From Clostridium ragsdalei P11 (GTDB lineage Bacteria > Bacillota > Clostridia > Clostridiales > Clostridiaceae): DNA of 40,755 nt. Below, piece after piece: positions 25,395 through 33,877 of the stretch. Where the stretch lies: assembly GCF_001675165.1 (NCBI RefSeq), contig NZ_LROS01000027.1:1-40755 (forward strand), given 5' to 3'. Every line of letters starts with the position of its first letter. The stretch's first letter is position 1. Made by a program: the position numbers and the translations under genes. Below the pieces are notes generated by a model that worked only from the letters and a program-made list of their open reading frames with translations, was not told the DNA's origin and ran no database searches.

Positions 25395-27169
25395 AAAGAC
25401 CATTGGTGTTTTACTCTATCTCCTTGGCATTAGGGTCTTTGTCTGCTTTGGTATTTTTAGATAATGTTTTTATAGCTGCAGCAATAGCAGCTTCTTTTTT
25501 TATAATAATGTTTTATACCTTGAAAATTAAATTTTGTATTTTAAATGCTATTTTTTTTATTTTTGGAGTGGTAAGTTTCAATGTGTATTTTAATATACGG
25601 CCTCAAAATACTTCTCAAATTAGGGTAGTGGAAAAGAAAAACTACTATTTTATAGGAGATTATAGAGGAAGAAAAATCATGCTAAAAAATAAATTAGATA
25701 AGTTAAAGGAAGGAGAGAATATAAAGGTATATGGCAATTTTAAAAGAGAATTAAATGCACAAAAAGGTATAATAGGTACTTACTATATAAAAAAATATGA
25801 GACTGGAAAAAAAGATTTTATATACTCCATATATGAATTTAAAAGAAATATATATGAAAAGTTTAAAGAAGTCATAGGCGAAGAAAGATCAGCTCTTGTT
25901 ATGGCATTATGCTATGGTGAAACTTCATATATTAGTCAAGATGAAATGCAGAAGTTTCAAAAACTTGGAGTAATTCACGCAGTAAGTGTGTCAGGTTTTC
26001 ATATGGCTATAATATATCAGGTATTGGAGAGTATAGCAGGACTTAAAATAGCTGTGATTGTATCAGCACTTTATGTATTTTTTACAGGTATGGCAGCTGC
26101 AACTATGAGATCATTTATAATGATATTTTTATTTAAATTATCAAAAATATTTTTTAAAGAATATGACAGCATATCCTCTCTTAGCTTGTCAGCTCTGATT
26201 TTAATGGCTGTAAAACCATATTATGTAATGGATTTAGGATTTGACCTTTCTTTTTTAGCAACTCTTGGAATACTTCTGTACAATGGAAAAATTTATAAAA
26301 AACTTTTTATGCTTCCACAAAAAGTGGCATCTAGTATAAGTTTAACTTGTAGTTCTCAAATATTTACACTACCTTATATTGCTTTTACAATTCAAAATTT
26401 CAGTTGGGGATTTATGCTTGGCAATTTATTTTTGCTTCCCCTTTTTTCAATTATAGTTGTTTTAGGAAATGCTGCACTTTGTGTATGCTTTGTAGAACCT
26501 TTATTTAAATTATTGTGTAAAGCCATGGACATTATTTTTACAGCTATAGATGGTGCCAATATGGCTGTTTTGAAACTATGTCCTGAAATTATATATTTAA
26601 AGTATATAGACGGACTTGCTTTTATTGCAGTATTTGTAAGTTTCCTAATGTATAAAAAAGGACATAGAAAATTAAAATATGTCCCAATAGTATGTCTTAT
26701 TTTAATGTTTTTGGGAGTTTATGCACCATTTATGAATATAACTTTCATAAATAATGATAATGGAAAGGCTGCAATTATAAAACAGGGAATAAGCAAAGTT
26801 ATGATATGCAGCTATGATGACTTTCATTCCAGTTGGATAACAAATATAAAAGATGATCAGTATATAGGAAAAGTAATAACCAATCCCATAAAAAATTTTA
26901 CATATATAATAAATAGTAATTCCTATTTAAAGACAGATAATGATATGAATCCCAAACTTCATGTAAGAAATAAGGAATTCCAAATTCTATTTGATGATGG
27001 AAATAAAAATGATACTGAAGTCTTTAATAGAAACAATTGCATATTTATTCCTAGAATTAAATCTAAAAATAAAAATTCAACTAAAAAGTATGAGAATCCA
27101 CTAGAAGGCAGTACTTCTTATGTTATAATATTTAATATGATTTTTAAAATACCTACAATATGCGATTAA
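25391..27169 (+). CDS. comEC: ComEC/Rec2 DNA-uptake channel, lacking a recognisable nuclease domain
   Basis: A 592-residue membrane protein. An N-terminal hydrophobic and OB-like domain (DUF4131 type) is followed by the Competence domain (MALCYGETSYISQDEMQKFQ, LGVIHAVSVSGFHMAI, LGFDLSFLATLGILLYNGKI), which forms the channel that carries single-stranded DNA across the membrane. Usual ComEC proteins end in a ~250-residue metallo-beta-lactamase domain beginning DVGQGDS. Here the equivalent start reads FINNDNGKAAIIKQG (near residue 450). Only ~140 residues follow, with no HxHxDH motif. The channel part looks intact; nuclease activity is doubtful. The gene is followed closely by holA. Confidence 0.88.
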   Translation: MKRPLVFYSISLALGSLSALVFLDNVFIAAAIAASFFIIMFYTLKIKFCILNAIFFIFGVVSFNVYFNIRPQNTSQIRVVEKKNYYFIGDYRGRKIMLKNKLDKLKEGENIKVYGNFKRELNAQKGIIGTYYIKKYETGKKDFIYSIYEFKRNIYEKFKEVIGEERSALVMALCYGETSYISQDEMQKFQKLGVIHAVSVSGFHMAIIYQVLESIAGLKIAVIVSALYVFFTGMAAATMRSFIMIFLFKLSKIFFKEYDSISSLSLSALILMAVKPYYVMDLGFDLSFLATLGILLYNGKIYKKLFMLPQKVASSISLTCSSQIFTLPYIAFTIQNFSWGFMLGNLFLLPLFSIIVVLGNAALCVCFVEPLFKLLCKAMDIIFTAIDGANMAVLKLCPEIIYLKYIDGLAFIAVFVSFLMYKKGHRKLKYVPIVCLILMFLGVYAPFMNITFINNDNGKAAIIKQGISKVMICSYDDFHSSWITNIKDDQYIGKVITNPIKNFTYIINSNSYLKTDNDMNPKLHVRNKEFQILFDDGNKNDTEVFNRNNCIFIPRIKSKNKNSTKKYENPLEGSTSYVIIFNMIFKIPTICD

Positions 27170-27186
27170 AATGGAAGTGAGTAAAA

Positions 27187-28212
27187 TTGATAGACATATT
27201 TACCTTTGAAAAAAATTTAGAAAAGGGAGATTTGGGGAATTGTTACTTGTTTTGTGGTATAGATGAACTACTTATAAAAGAAAATATAAGAGCTTTAATT
27301 AAAAAAGTTATAAATCCTAATTTTATGGATTTAAATTATATGAAATTTGATGGAAGTTCCCTTGAAAGTTTTGATCCTGTAATAAATGCCTGTGAGACAC
27401 TGCCCTTTATGAGTGAAAAAAAAGTTGTACTTGTATATAGAGCTTCTTTTTTTGGCGAAGATAAAAATAAATTGTCCACTGAATTTAAGACCATACACAG
27501 TTACTTGAAAAACCTACCTAAGCACTGTATTTTAATATTTTACTATGTATTTAAAAGTAAAAGGGATAAACCAGGAAGAAAAATATATAGCGTTGACAAG
27601 GACATTTGTGTTGTAAAAGCTGATAAAGTAAAGGGAAAACAGCTGGAAAATAAAGTTCAAGAATTTTTCTATGAGCGTGGAAAAGATATAAAAAAATTAG
27701 ATTTAAGGATATTCTGCAGCCTTATGAACGAAAATAATTTGAGCATAATAGAAAATGAAGTAGAAAAATTATGCTGTTACACTTATGGAAAAAATATAGA
27801 GAGAGAAGACATGAAAAAGATGTTTTTAAGAAGCGGTGATGAGGATATATTTGATTTGGTAAATGCAATATCTGATAAAAAGATAAAAGATGCACTTTAC
27901 ATGTTAAATGAACTTATGTATAAAGGGTATAAAATAAGCTATATTTTATCTATGGTAGAGAGACAGTTCAACCTTCTTTTTAAAATAAAAATATGCCTGG
28001 AAGAGAGAATAACCAAAGAAGAAATTATGAAAGAATTAAGCATAAAATCAGAATATGGTTACAGCATTATGGTAAAGCAGAGTAAAAAGTTTACAATAAG
28101 TCAACTAAAAAGAGCAGTGGTATTGTGTTTGAATACAGAAAAGAGAATAAAGAGTTTATCTATAGATGAGAAAACTGAAATGGAACTTTTGATAATAAAT
28201 ACAACTGCATAA
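27187..28212 (+). CDS. holA: DNA polymerase III delta subunit
   Basis: The 341-residue protein is the clamp-loader delta subunit, which opens the sliding beta clamp. Features include the start FEKNLEKGDLGNCYLFCGID, followed by LLIKENIRALIKKV, the segment ACETLPFMSEKKVVLVYRA, and a C-terminal helical collar domain (KKFTISQLKRAVVLCLNTEKRIKS). It starts at TTG 27187 after GGAAGTGAG, 17 bases from comEC, a conserved pairing in Firmicutes. Its last codons lie within the palindromic terminator shared with rpsT. Confidence 0.93.
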   Translation: MIDIFTFEKNLEKGDLGNCYLFCGIDELLIKENIRALIKKVINPNFMDLNYMKFDGSSLESFDPVINACETLPFMSEKKVVLVYRASFFGEDKNKLSTEFKTIHSYLKNLPKHCILIFYYVFKSKRDKPGRKIYSVDKDICVVKADKVKGKQLENKVQEFFYERGKDIKKLDLRIFCSLMNENNLSIIENEVEKLCCYTYGKNIEREDMKKMFLRSGDEDIFDLVNAISDKKIKDALYMLNELMYKGYKISYILSMVERQFNLLFKIKICLEERITKEEIMKELSIKSEYGYSIMVKQSKKFTISQLKRAVVLCLNTEKRIKSLSIDEKTEMELLIINTTA

Positions 28213-28250
28213 TAAATAACCGGTTAAAACCGGTTTATTTATTATGCAGT
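28204..28250. terminator. Bidirectional terminator containing both stop codons
   Basis: ACTGCATAATAAATAACCGG pairs with CCGGTT-TATTTATT-ATGCAGT with one bulged base. The arms encode the final Thr-Ala-stop of holA (+) and of rpsT (-). Confidence 0.85.
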
Positions 28251-28508
28251 TAATTTATTTAACTTAAAAGCTAATTTAGATTTATTTCTTGATGCTTTAT
28301 TTTTGTGGATTATACCTTTTGATTCAGCCATATCTAAAGCTTTTACAGCTGCTGTAAAATTAACTTTAGCTTCTTCTACATTTTTAGTTTCAACAGAAGC
28401 TAAGAATTTTTTTATAGTAGTCTTTAATGAAGATTTTATAATTTTATTTCTAAGTGTTTTAGTTTCAATAACTTTTATTCTTTTTTTTGCTGATTTTATA
28501 TTTGCCAT
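28242..28508 (-). CDS. rpsT: 30S ribosomal protein S20
   Basis: The 88-residue basic helical protein begins [20 protein letters not shown], the typical S20 start, and contains [20 protein letters not shown]. It binds 16S rRNA early in 30S assembly. The ATG follows AAGGGGGTGAAAGC. It converges with holA. Its leader carries a small hairpin (CCCCAAC..GTTGAGG) just before the ribosome site, where S20 autoregulation could act; that last point is inference. Confidence 0.97.
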   Translation of the reverse strand: MANIKSAKKRIKVIETKTLRNKIIKSSLKTTIKKFLASVETKNVEEAKVNFTAAVKALDMAESKGIIHKNKASRNKSKLAFKLNKLTA

Positions 28509-28589
28509 GCTTTCACCCCCTTATTAGTTTTATAGACCTCAACAGCGTTGGGGAAACTTGCTAATGGGTCATTCTATTTAACAAATGAT

Positions 28590-28618
28590 ATTATAGCATT
28601 AAATTTCAACTACTTCAA
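28590..28618 (-). promoter_or_regulatory. rpsT promoter
   Basis: On the reverse strand TTGAAG, a 17-base spacer and a perfect TATAAT lie about 80 bases before the rpsT start codon. Confidence 0.6.
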
Positions 28619-28619
28619 G

Positions 28620-28680
28620 TAGAAAATCTTCATTAATTGTGCATTGTGAACTGTCAATTGTTAATTGTTAATTGAATTAT
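28620..28680. repeat. AT-rich simple repeat, possible MITE remnant
   Basis: TTAATTGT-type units recur (TTAATTGTTAATTG at 28660-28676) in DNA that resembles the ends of common clostridial hairpin repeats. No coding capacity. Confidence 0.3.
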
Positions 28681-28738
28681 GTGTTGGTATATTGAGTATG
28701 AAAACAGCTAATAATAAATTTATTAATTATTTTAAAGT

Positions 28739-28986
28739 CCTATCAAGTGATTCTTAGACTTAGGTGGAGCTTGCTTAAGAGGAATACATCTCTCCATCTA
28801 AGTTTTATTAACAGTATTCTTAGTGCCTTTAGCACTTAGAATACGTTATCCTTTAGGGGAAGAACTTATCCAGGGGCGTACTAGCCGTTATACACAGCAT
28901 AAGAACTCTAAATTGCTGAAATTCAAGAGTTCTAATATCTCCCATCTGAAGTGGATGGAGTGTTACGGATAGTAGCCATCGGATAA
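28739..28986 (+). repeat. Modular stem-loop element, copy E5 (gpr leader)
   Basis: Hairpin I is ACTTAGGTGGAG with CTCTCCATCTAAGT around an enlarged loop. Then comes TTATTAACAG and hairpin II (TATTCTTAGTGC/GCACTTAGAATA). The core is closed by TTATCC/GGATAA (28866-28871 with 28981-28986), containing CCGT/ACGG and an enlarged tip with its own AGAACTCT/AGAGTTCT hairpin. The element ends 29 bases before the gpr start codon, so it probably forms part of the gpr 5' leader. Confidence 0.72.
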
Positions 28987-29015
28987 AAATAAAAGTTGAA
29001 TTAGGAGCGGATAAT

Positions 29016-29990
29016 ATGTTTAGTGTGAGAACTGATCTAGCAGTAGAGGCAAGAGAAGTATGTAGAAAAGAAAGAGGAGAAGAAGTTCCAGGTGTAGAGA
29101 CAGAGGAAAAAATTGAAGATGACATAAAAATAACATATGTGAACATAGTAGATGACATAGGAGAAAAGGTTATGGGAAAGCCAAAGGGATCTTATATAAC
29201 TATAGATATGCCTAAGTTTACCCACTACGATGGTGAAATCAGAGATAAGGTAAGTAAAGTGGTTGGAAAAGTGTTATCAGGAGTAATAAAAATAGAAGAT
29301 AGTGCCACGGTATTAGTTGTAGGATTGGGAAATTGGAATATAACTCCGGATTCACTGGGACCTAAAGTTGTTTCTAAATTAATGGTAACAAGGCATTTAA
29401 AGCAGCTTGTGCCTGACAAAATAGATGAAGGTATAAGGCCAGTATGTGTCATATCTCCTGGAGTACTAGGAATTACGGGAATTGAGACAGGAGAAATTAT
29501 AAGGGGAGTTTGTGAAAAGGTAAAGCCAGATTTAATAGTATGTATAGATGCATTGGCATCCAGAAAGATGGATAGAGTAAATTCAACAATACAAATAGGT
29601 AACACAGGAATATCTCCAGGTTCGGGTATAGGAAACAGGAGAATGGAATTGAGCCAGAAGACTTTAGGAGTGCCTGTAATAGCTCTAGGAGTTCCTACGG
29701 TGGTAGATGCGGCTACTATGGCCAATGATACCATTGACTTACTTTTAGATGATCTTATAAATAAAAGTAAAGGTGGAAGTGAATTTTACAAAATGCTAAA
29801 ATCTGTGGATAAAGATGAAAAACAAGGGGTTATACAAGAGATAATGGAACCTTACGGGGAAAATATTATAGTGACTCCTAAAGACGTGGATTTAGTAATG
29901 GATTCAATTTCAAAAATAATTGCTGGTGGTATAAACATAGCACTTCAACCTGCTCTTGATTTGGAGGACATAAATACTTATTTAAATTAA
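29016..29990 (+). CDS. gpr: Germination protease GPR
   Basis: The 324-residue spore protease degrades small acid-soluble spore proteins at germination. The N-terminal propeptide has the family start MFSVRTDLAVEAREV. Conserved blocks are LVVGLGNWNITPDSLGPKVV, CVISPGVLGITGIETGE, CIDALASRKMDRVNSTIQIG and GVPTVVDAATMAND. It is made in the forespore as a zymogen, and in relatives it is under sigma-G. A convincing sigma-G promoter was not found. The ribosome site is TTAGGAGCGGATAAT. Repeat copy E5 lies just upstream. Confidence 0.96.
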   Translation: MFSVRTDLAVEAREVCRKERGEEVPGVETEEKIEDDIKITYVNIVDDIGEKVMGKPKGSYITIDMPKFTHYDGEIRDKVSKVVGKVLSGVIKIEDSATVLVVGLGNWNITPDSLGPKVVSKLMVTRHLKQLVPDKIDEGIRPVCVISPGVLGITGIETGEIIRGVCEKVKPDLIVCIDALASRKMDRVNSTIQIGNTGISPGSGIGNRRMELSQKTLGVPVIALGVPTVVDAATMANDTIDLLLDDLINKSKGGSEFYKMLKSVDKDEKQGVIQEIMEPYGENIIVTPKDVDLVMDSISKIIAGGINIALQPALDLEDINTYLN

Positions 29991-30053
29991 TTTACACTTG
30001 TGATAATTTTAATTTTCTTCTCATATAAATTAACAGTATTAAGTTTACATGAG

Positions 30054-30093
30054 AGGGGGGAATTGCTTTAAGAAATTTTAAAGCAGTCAAATA
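30054..30093 (+). promoter_or_regulatory. Hairpin between the spoIIP ribosome site and its start codon
   Basis: The only strong Shine-Dalgarno (GAGGGGGG, ending 30060) is 33 bases from the TTG start. A stem (TGCTTTAA with TTTAAAGCA, 30064-30085) lies between them. When folded, the effective spacing would be about 11 bases. Confidence 0.4.
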
Positions 30094-31167
30094 TTGAATT
30101 ACAGAAGATTTAATTTTAAAGGTGATTCTAAATTAGAAATGTGTATTTTAATGTTAACGGTAATACTAGTTATCATTTTGCCATGCATAGCAAAGGCCAA
30201 TTCGTACAGCAGCAATGTAAAGAGAAATATGTTCTATGTTGAAGTCTTAAACTATGCCATGCCAACAGTAAAGACTACTTCCTTTTCTGAAGATGATATG
30301 GCAGAAAATTGTTTTTCTATAGGAAATACTATTTTGAAGACTGTAGGATTAGATATAAATAATCCAAAATCTCTTTTAGGAAGAGAGGTGGCTTTTTTAG
30401 GATTAAGCTATTCAAAAAATGAAGATGTAAGTTTTAATGAGTTTAAGTTAGATGACAAACAGGTTAAAAAAAATGGAAGTATGTCTAAATCAAATACTCA
30501 AAATGATTTGAATCTAGAAAATAAGGACGTAACTGTGTATAACCCAAAACTTAAAAAAACTTTAGATGTGAGTAAACCTGAAGTGTTAATATATCATACA
30601 CATACTACGGAAAGCTATAAACCAGGTGATGCAAATAGTTTTGATACTACCCAAAATGTATGTGCAGTAGGAGATGTAATAGTAAATGAACTTCAAAATA
30701 ACTATGGTATATCTGCAATAAATGATAAGACAGTGCATGATGCAGAAGCTTATACCCAAAGTTATTCCAGATCTGCTGTAACACTTGACAAGTATTTAAA
30801 AAAGTATGGTGATTTTAAGCTTATAATAGATTTACACAGAGATTCTGTAGATGATAAAAAATCAGTTACAGCTAGGATGAATGGAGAAAATATATCTAAA
30901 TTTATGTTGGTTATGGCTAGAAAAAATCCTCATTTTGATAAAAACATGGCTATGGCAAATTCTGTGATAAATACTTCAAATAAGCTATTTCCAGGACTTT
31001 GCAAGGGAGTTTGTTACTATAATTATGGAACAAGGTACTTTAATCAGGATAAGAGTAACAATGCAATACTGATGGAGATTGGAGCAGATATAAACACTTC
31101 GGATGAATCCAAAGCCACAGGTAAATATGTTGCTAGAATAATAGCAGAGGTACTTAATAATAAATAA
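30094..31167 (+). CDS. spoIIP: Stage II sporulation protein P
   Basis: A 357-residue cell-wall amidase/endopeptidase that, with SpoIID and SpoIIM, drives membrane migration during engulfment. A short cytosolic start is followed by one membrane anchor (MLTVILVIILPCIAKA, about 20-35). The catalytic domain begins EVLIYHTHTTESY (about 163), followed by LIIDLHRDSVDDK and a C-terminal LMEIGADINTSDES. The start is TTG 30094; an in-frame stop at 30079 rules out longer versions. It follows gpr, as in many clostridia. Confidence 0.93.
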   Translation: MNYRRFNFKGDSKLEMCILMLTVILVIILPCIAKANSYSSNVKRNMFYVEVLNYAMPTVKTTSFSEDDMAENCFSIGNTILKTVGLDINNPKSLLGREVAFLGLSYSKNEDVSFNEFKLDDKQVKKNGSMSKSNTQNDLNLENKDVTVYNPKLKKTLDVSKPEVLIYHTHTTESYKPGDANSFDTTQNVCAVGDVIVNELQNNYGISAINDKTVHDAEAYTQSYSRSAVTLDKYLKKYGDFKLIIDLHRDSVDDKKSVTARMNGENISKFMLVMARKNPHFDKNMAMANSVINTSNKLFPGLCKGVCYYNYGTRYFNQDKSNNAILMEIGADINTSDESKATGKYVARIIAEVLNNK

Positions 31168-31230
31168 TAATGCAACTTTCACACGTATGGGATCTTGACT
31201 TAATATAAAAACTTTGGAAAGCAATATTTT

Positions 31231-31432
31231 TAATTAATAGTTAAGAATGAAGAATTAATAGTTAATGTGGATTTTTTTTCGTTATACTACAAAAAATCTT
31301 TGATTAAGATTTTCACCACTCGTTTTGCTAAAGCAAAACATTACTAAGAGCTTACTTATATAAATTTAAAGATTTTTTGCGACAGCTAAAAATCATCCTT
31401 CACTATTAATTTTTCATTATTAATTCTTAACT
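31231..31432. mobile_element. Hairpin MITE of a different family
   Basis: Arms 31239-31277 and 31388-31432 (AGTTAAGAATGAAGAATTAA against AGTTAAGAATTAATAATGAA on the other strand) form an imperfect terminal inverted repeat of ~40 bp. Inside are nested stems CAAAAAATCTTT/AAAGATTTTTTG and GTTTTGCT/AGCAAAAC. There is no coding potential. It lies downstream of spoIIP. Confidence 0.6.
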
Positions 31433-31459
31433 TGCGAAGCTTTACTTCGCAAAGTTTTT
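31432..31459 (+). terminator. Terminator-like hairpin after spoIIP
   Basis: TTGCGAAG and CTTCGCAA form an 8-bp stem followed by AGTTTTT. It could end the spoIIP transcript. Confidence 0.5.
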
Positions 31460-31575
31460 AAACTGCGAAAGTTGTGATAAATTTAAAAACTTTTGTATAA
31501 AATTAGTAGAAGTGTTCATCCTTATAATAGAAACTTTATGGTTTTAAATCTAGTTTCTATGTGGGGTGATTTTTT

Positions 31576-31899
31576 TTGAGTAAAAAAGGTATTAGAGTTG
31601 TGATAATATTTTGCATTATAATAGTACTTTTGGGATTTGTAACTATAACAGCAGGACTACCTAAATATATAAAAGATAAATCTAATTTTAAAATAAATTA
31701 TACTGTTTCTCCCTTTGATTTTACAGTTGATGTAGGGGAGTATTCATTATGTTTAAATAATAAAATAGTTTATAATTTTGAAAACGGATCTAAACAAGTT
31801 ATAAATATAGTGGGAGAAAAAGTACATTCAGGTACTTCTTATATTATAAATAAAACTTCAGAGACATTTAAAAATCTAGAAAGTAAGCTCCCTAAATAA
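31576..31899 (+). CDS. Small membrane-anchored protein, unknown function
   Basis: The 107-residue protein begins at TTG (31576), six bases after GTGGGGTGA. One N-terminal membrane span (VVIIFCIIIVLLGFVTITAG, about 8-27) is followed by ~80 residues probably outside the membrane (FDFTVDVGEYSLCLNN, KVHSGTSYIINKTSETFKNL). There is no recognised domain. It lies between spoIIP and lepA in the same direction. The weakly patterned C-terminal domain is beta-rich by appearance. Confidence 0.65.
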   Translation: MSKKGIRVVIIFCIIIVLLGFVTITAGLPKYIKDKSNFKINYTVSPFDFTVDVGEYSLCLNNKIVYNFENGSKQVINIVGEKVHSGTSYIINKTSETFKNLESKLPK

Positions 31900-32020
31900 T
31901 GTACTTTTCACTGCATATTTGTTATGATATAATTTACTGTAGTTATTCGTACAGGAAAGCTAGAGATTGATCAAGTAATGAAAATCTTTTAACTTTTCAT
32001 AGGTATTGGAGGAAAATAGT

Positions 32021-33829
32021 ATGCAGAGCGAAAGACAAAAACATATAAGAAATTTTTCTATAGTTGCTCATATAGACCATGGTAAATCTACACTTGCAGA
32101 TAGATTAATTGAAAAGACAGGAACTCTTACTGAGAGGGAGATGGACTCCCAGGTACTTGATAATATGGAGTTGGAAAAAGAAAGAGGAATAACTATAAAG
32201 TCTCAGGCTGTTAGACTTATATATAAAAGGCCTTCAGGAGAAGAGTATATACTAAATCTTATAGATACACCGGGACATGTAGATTTTAACTATGAGGTTT
32301 CAAGAAGCTTGGCAGCTTGTGAAGGTGCTATTTTGGTTGTGGATGCAACCCAGGGCATACAAGCACAAACCCTTGCAAATTGTTATTTGGCACTGGATCA
32401 TGATTTGGAGATTGTTCCTGTAATAAATAAAATAGATTTGCCAAGTGCAAGGCCTGAAGAGGTAAAAAATGAGATAGAAGATGTTATAGGAATAGAAGCA
32501 TCTGATGCACCAACAGTTTCTGCAAAAACTGGACTAAATATAGAACAGGTTTTAGAGGCAATAGTAAGCAAAGTGCCAGCTCCTGAGGGAGATGAAAATG
32601 CACCTTTAAAAGCTCTTATATTTGATTCAAATTATGATAGCTATAGAGGAGTAGTTTGTCATATAAGAGTAATGGAAGGTGTAATAAAACCTGGAATGAA
32701 GATAAAACTTATGGTTACAGGAAAAGTGTATGAGGTTACGGAAACAGGAATTTTTGTTCCTAATTTTATGCCAAGAGACGAACTTAAAGCAGGAGATGTA
32801 GGATACTTTACTGCGTCCATTAAAAATGTAAGAGATGCACGTGTAGGAGATACCGTAACCGAAGCTTCTAGAGAAGCCAAAGAACCCTTAAAGGGATACA
32901 GACCTGTTGTTTCAATGGTATATAGTGGTATATATCCCGTAGATGGAGCAAAGTATGGTGAGCTTAAAGATGCACTGGAAAAGCTTCAGGTAAATGATGC
33001 AGCTTTGTGCTTTGAGCCAGAAACTTCTATAGCATTGGGGTTTGGATTTAGATGTGGATTTTTAGGACTTTTGCATATGGATGTTATACAGGAGAGGGTA
33101 GAAAGAGAATTTAACCTTGATATAATAACTACAGCTCCTTCTGTTATATATAAGATTGGAAAAACAGATGGTACTGTAATAGAACTTACAAATCCAACAA
33201 ATATGCCCGAAGTTTCAGAAATAAAGTACATGGAGGAACCTATAGTAAAGGCATCAATAATAACACCTTCTGAATATGTGGGAGCAGTTATGGAACTTTC
33301 TCAAAATCGAAGGGGAACTTTTAAGGATATGCAGTATATAGAAACTACCAGAGTTTCTTTAAATTATGAAATTCCACTAAATGAAATAATATATGACTTT
33401 TTTGATGTATTAAAATCTAGAACAAGGGGCTATGCTTCACTTGATTATGAGTTAAAAGGATATAAAGCTGCTGAATTAGTAAAGCTTGACATACTTTTAA
33501 ATGGAGAAGTGGTAGATGCATTGTCCATGATAGTTCCAGAAGAGAGAGCTTATGAAAGGGGTAGAGGTATAGCAGAAAGATTAAAGGAAATAATCCCAAG
33601 GCAACTTTTTGAAATACCAATACAGGCAGCGATAGGTGGAAAAATTATAGCAAGGGAAACAGTTAAGGCTATGAGAAAAGATGTACTTGCAAAATGTTAT
33701 GGAGGAGATATATCAAGAAAGAAAAAACTCCTTGAAAAACAAAAAGAAGGAAAGAAGAGAATGAGGCAGGTTGGCTCCGTAGAAATCCCTCAGGAAGCAT
33801 TCATGGCCATACTTAAAACTGAGGATTAG
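32021..33829 (+). CDS. lepA: Elongation factor 4 (LepA)
   Basis: The 602-residue translational GTPase back-translocates or remodels ribosomes under stress. Visible are G1 [14 protein letters not shown]2 region [11 protein letters not shown]3 DTPGHVDF, G4 NKIDLP and G5 SAKTG. EF-G-like domains II, III and V follow, and then the LepA-specific C-terminal domain ([40 protein letters not shown]). The start is ATG 32021 after TTGGAGGAAAATAGT. A TTG at 32006 in the same frame overlaps that ribosome site and is rejected. Confidence 0.97.
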   Translation: MQSERQKHIRNFSIVAHIDHGKSTLADRLIEKTGTLTEREMDSQVLDNMELEKERGITIKSQAVRLIYKRPSGEEYILNLIDTPGHVDFNYEVSRSLAACEGAILVVDATQGIQAQTLANCYLALDHDLEIVPVINKIDLPSARPEEVKNEIEDVIGIEASDAPTVSAKTGLNIEQVLEAIVSKVPAPEGDENAPLKALIFDSNYDSYRGVVCHIRVMEGVIKPGMKIKLMVTGKVYEVTETGIFVPNFMPRDELKAGDVGYFTASIKNVRDARVGDTVTEASREAKEPLKGYRPVVSMVYSGIYPVDGAKYGELKDALEKLQVNDAALCFEPETSIALGFGFRCGFLGLLHMDVIQERVEREFNLDIITTAPSVIYKIGKTDGTVIELTNPTNMPEVSEIKYMEEPIVKASIITPSEYVGAVMELSQNRRGTFKDMQYIETTRVSLNYEIPLNEIIYDFFDVLKSRTRGYASLDYELKGYKAAELVKLDILLNGEVVDALSMIVPEERAYERGRGIAERLKEIIPRQLFEIPIQAAIGGKIIARETVKAMRKDVLAKCYGGDISRKKKLLEKQKEGKKRMRQVGSVEIPQEAFMAILKTED

Positions 33830-33877
33830 TAGCTAATAGCAAATTTGTTAGGAAAATAGGAGTTTGGAAGTGGTTTT

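Noticed and set aside
2412-28986. Modular element as an IStron, IscB omega-RNA or TnpB right-end RNA
   Set aside because: No tnpA, tnpB or iscB frame is adjacent to any copy and I could not match a group I intron core or a known guide scaffold. Not excluded, only unsupported.
2416-29002. Modular copies always lying in the sense direction upstream of a gene, as proof of a riboregulatory role
   Set aside because: Most copies lie in all-forward regions and E4 lies between divergent genes, so any orientation would appear sense; a terminator separates E3 from the next gene.
28980-29015. Sigma-G promoter just before gpr
   Set aside because: No combination of the -35 and -10 consensus at proper spacing was convincing.
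29225-29734. 169-codon open frame opposite gpr
   Set aside because: Antisense shadow of a conserved gene without start signals.
32006-32020. TTG start for lepA giving five extra residues
   Set aside because: The extra codons lie over the GGAGG ribosome site of ATG 32021.
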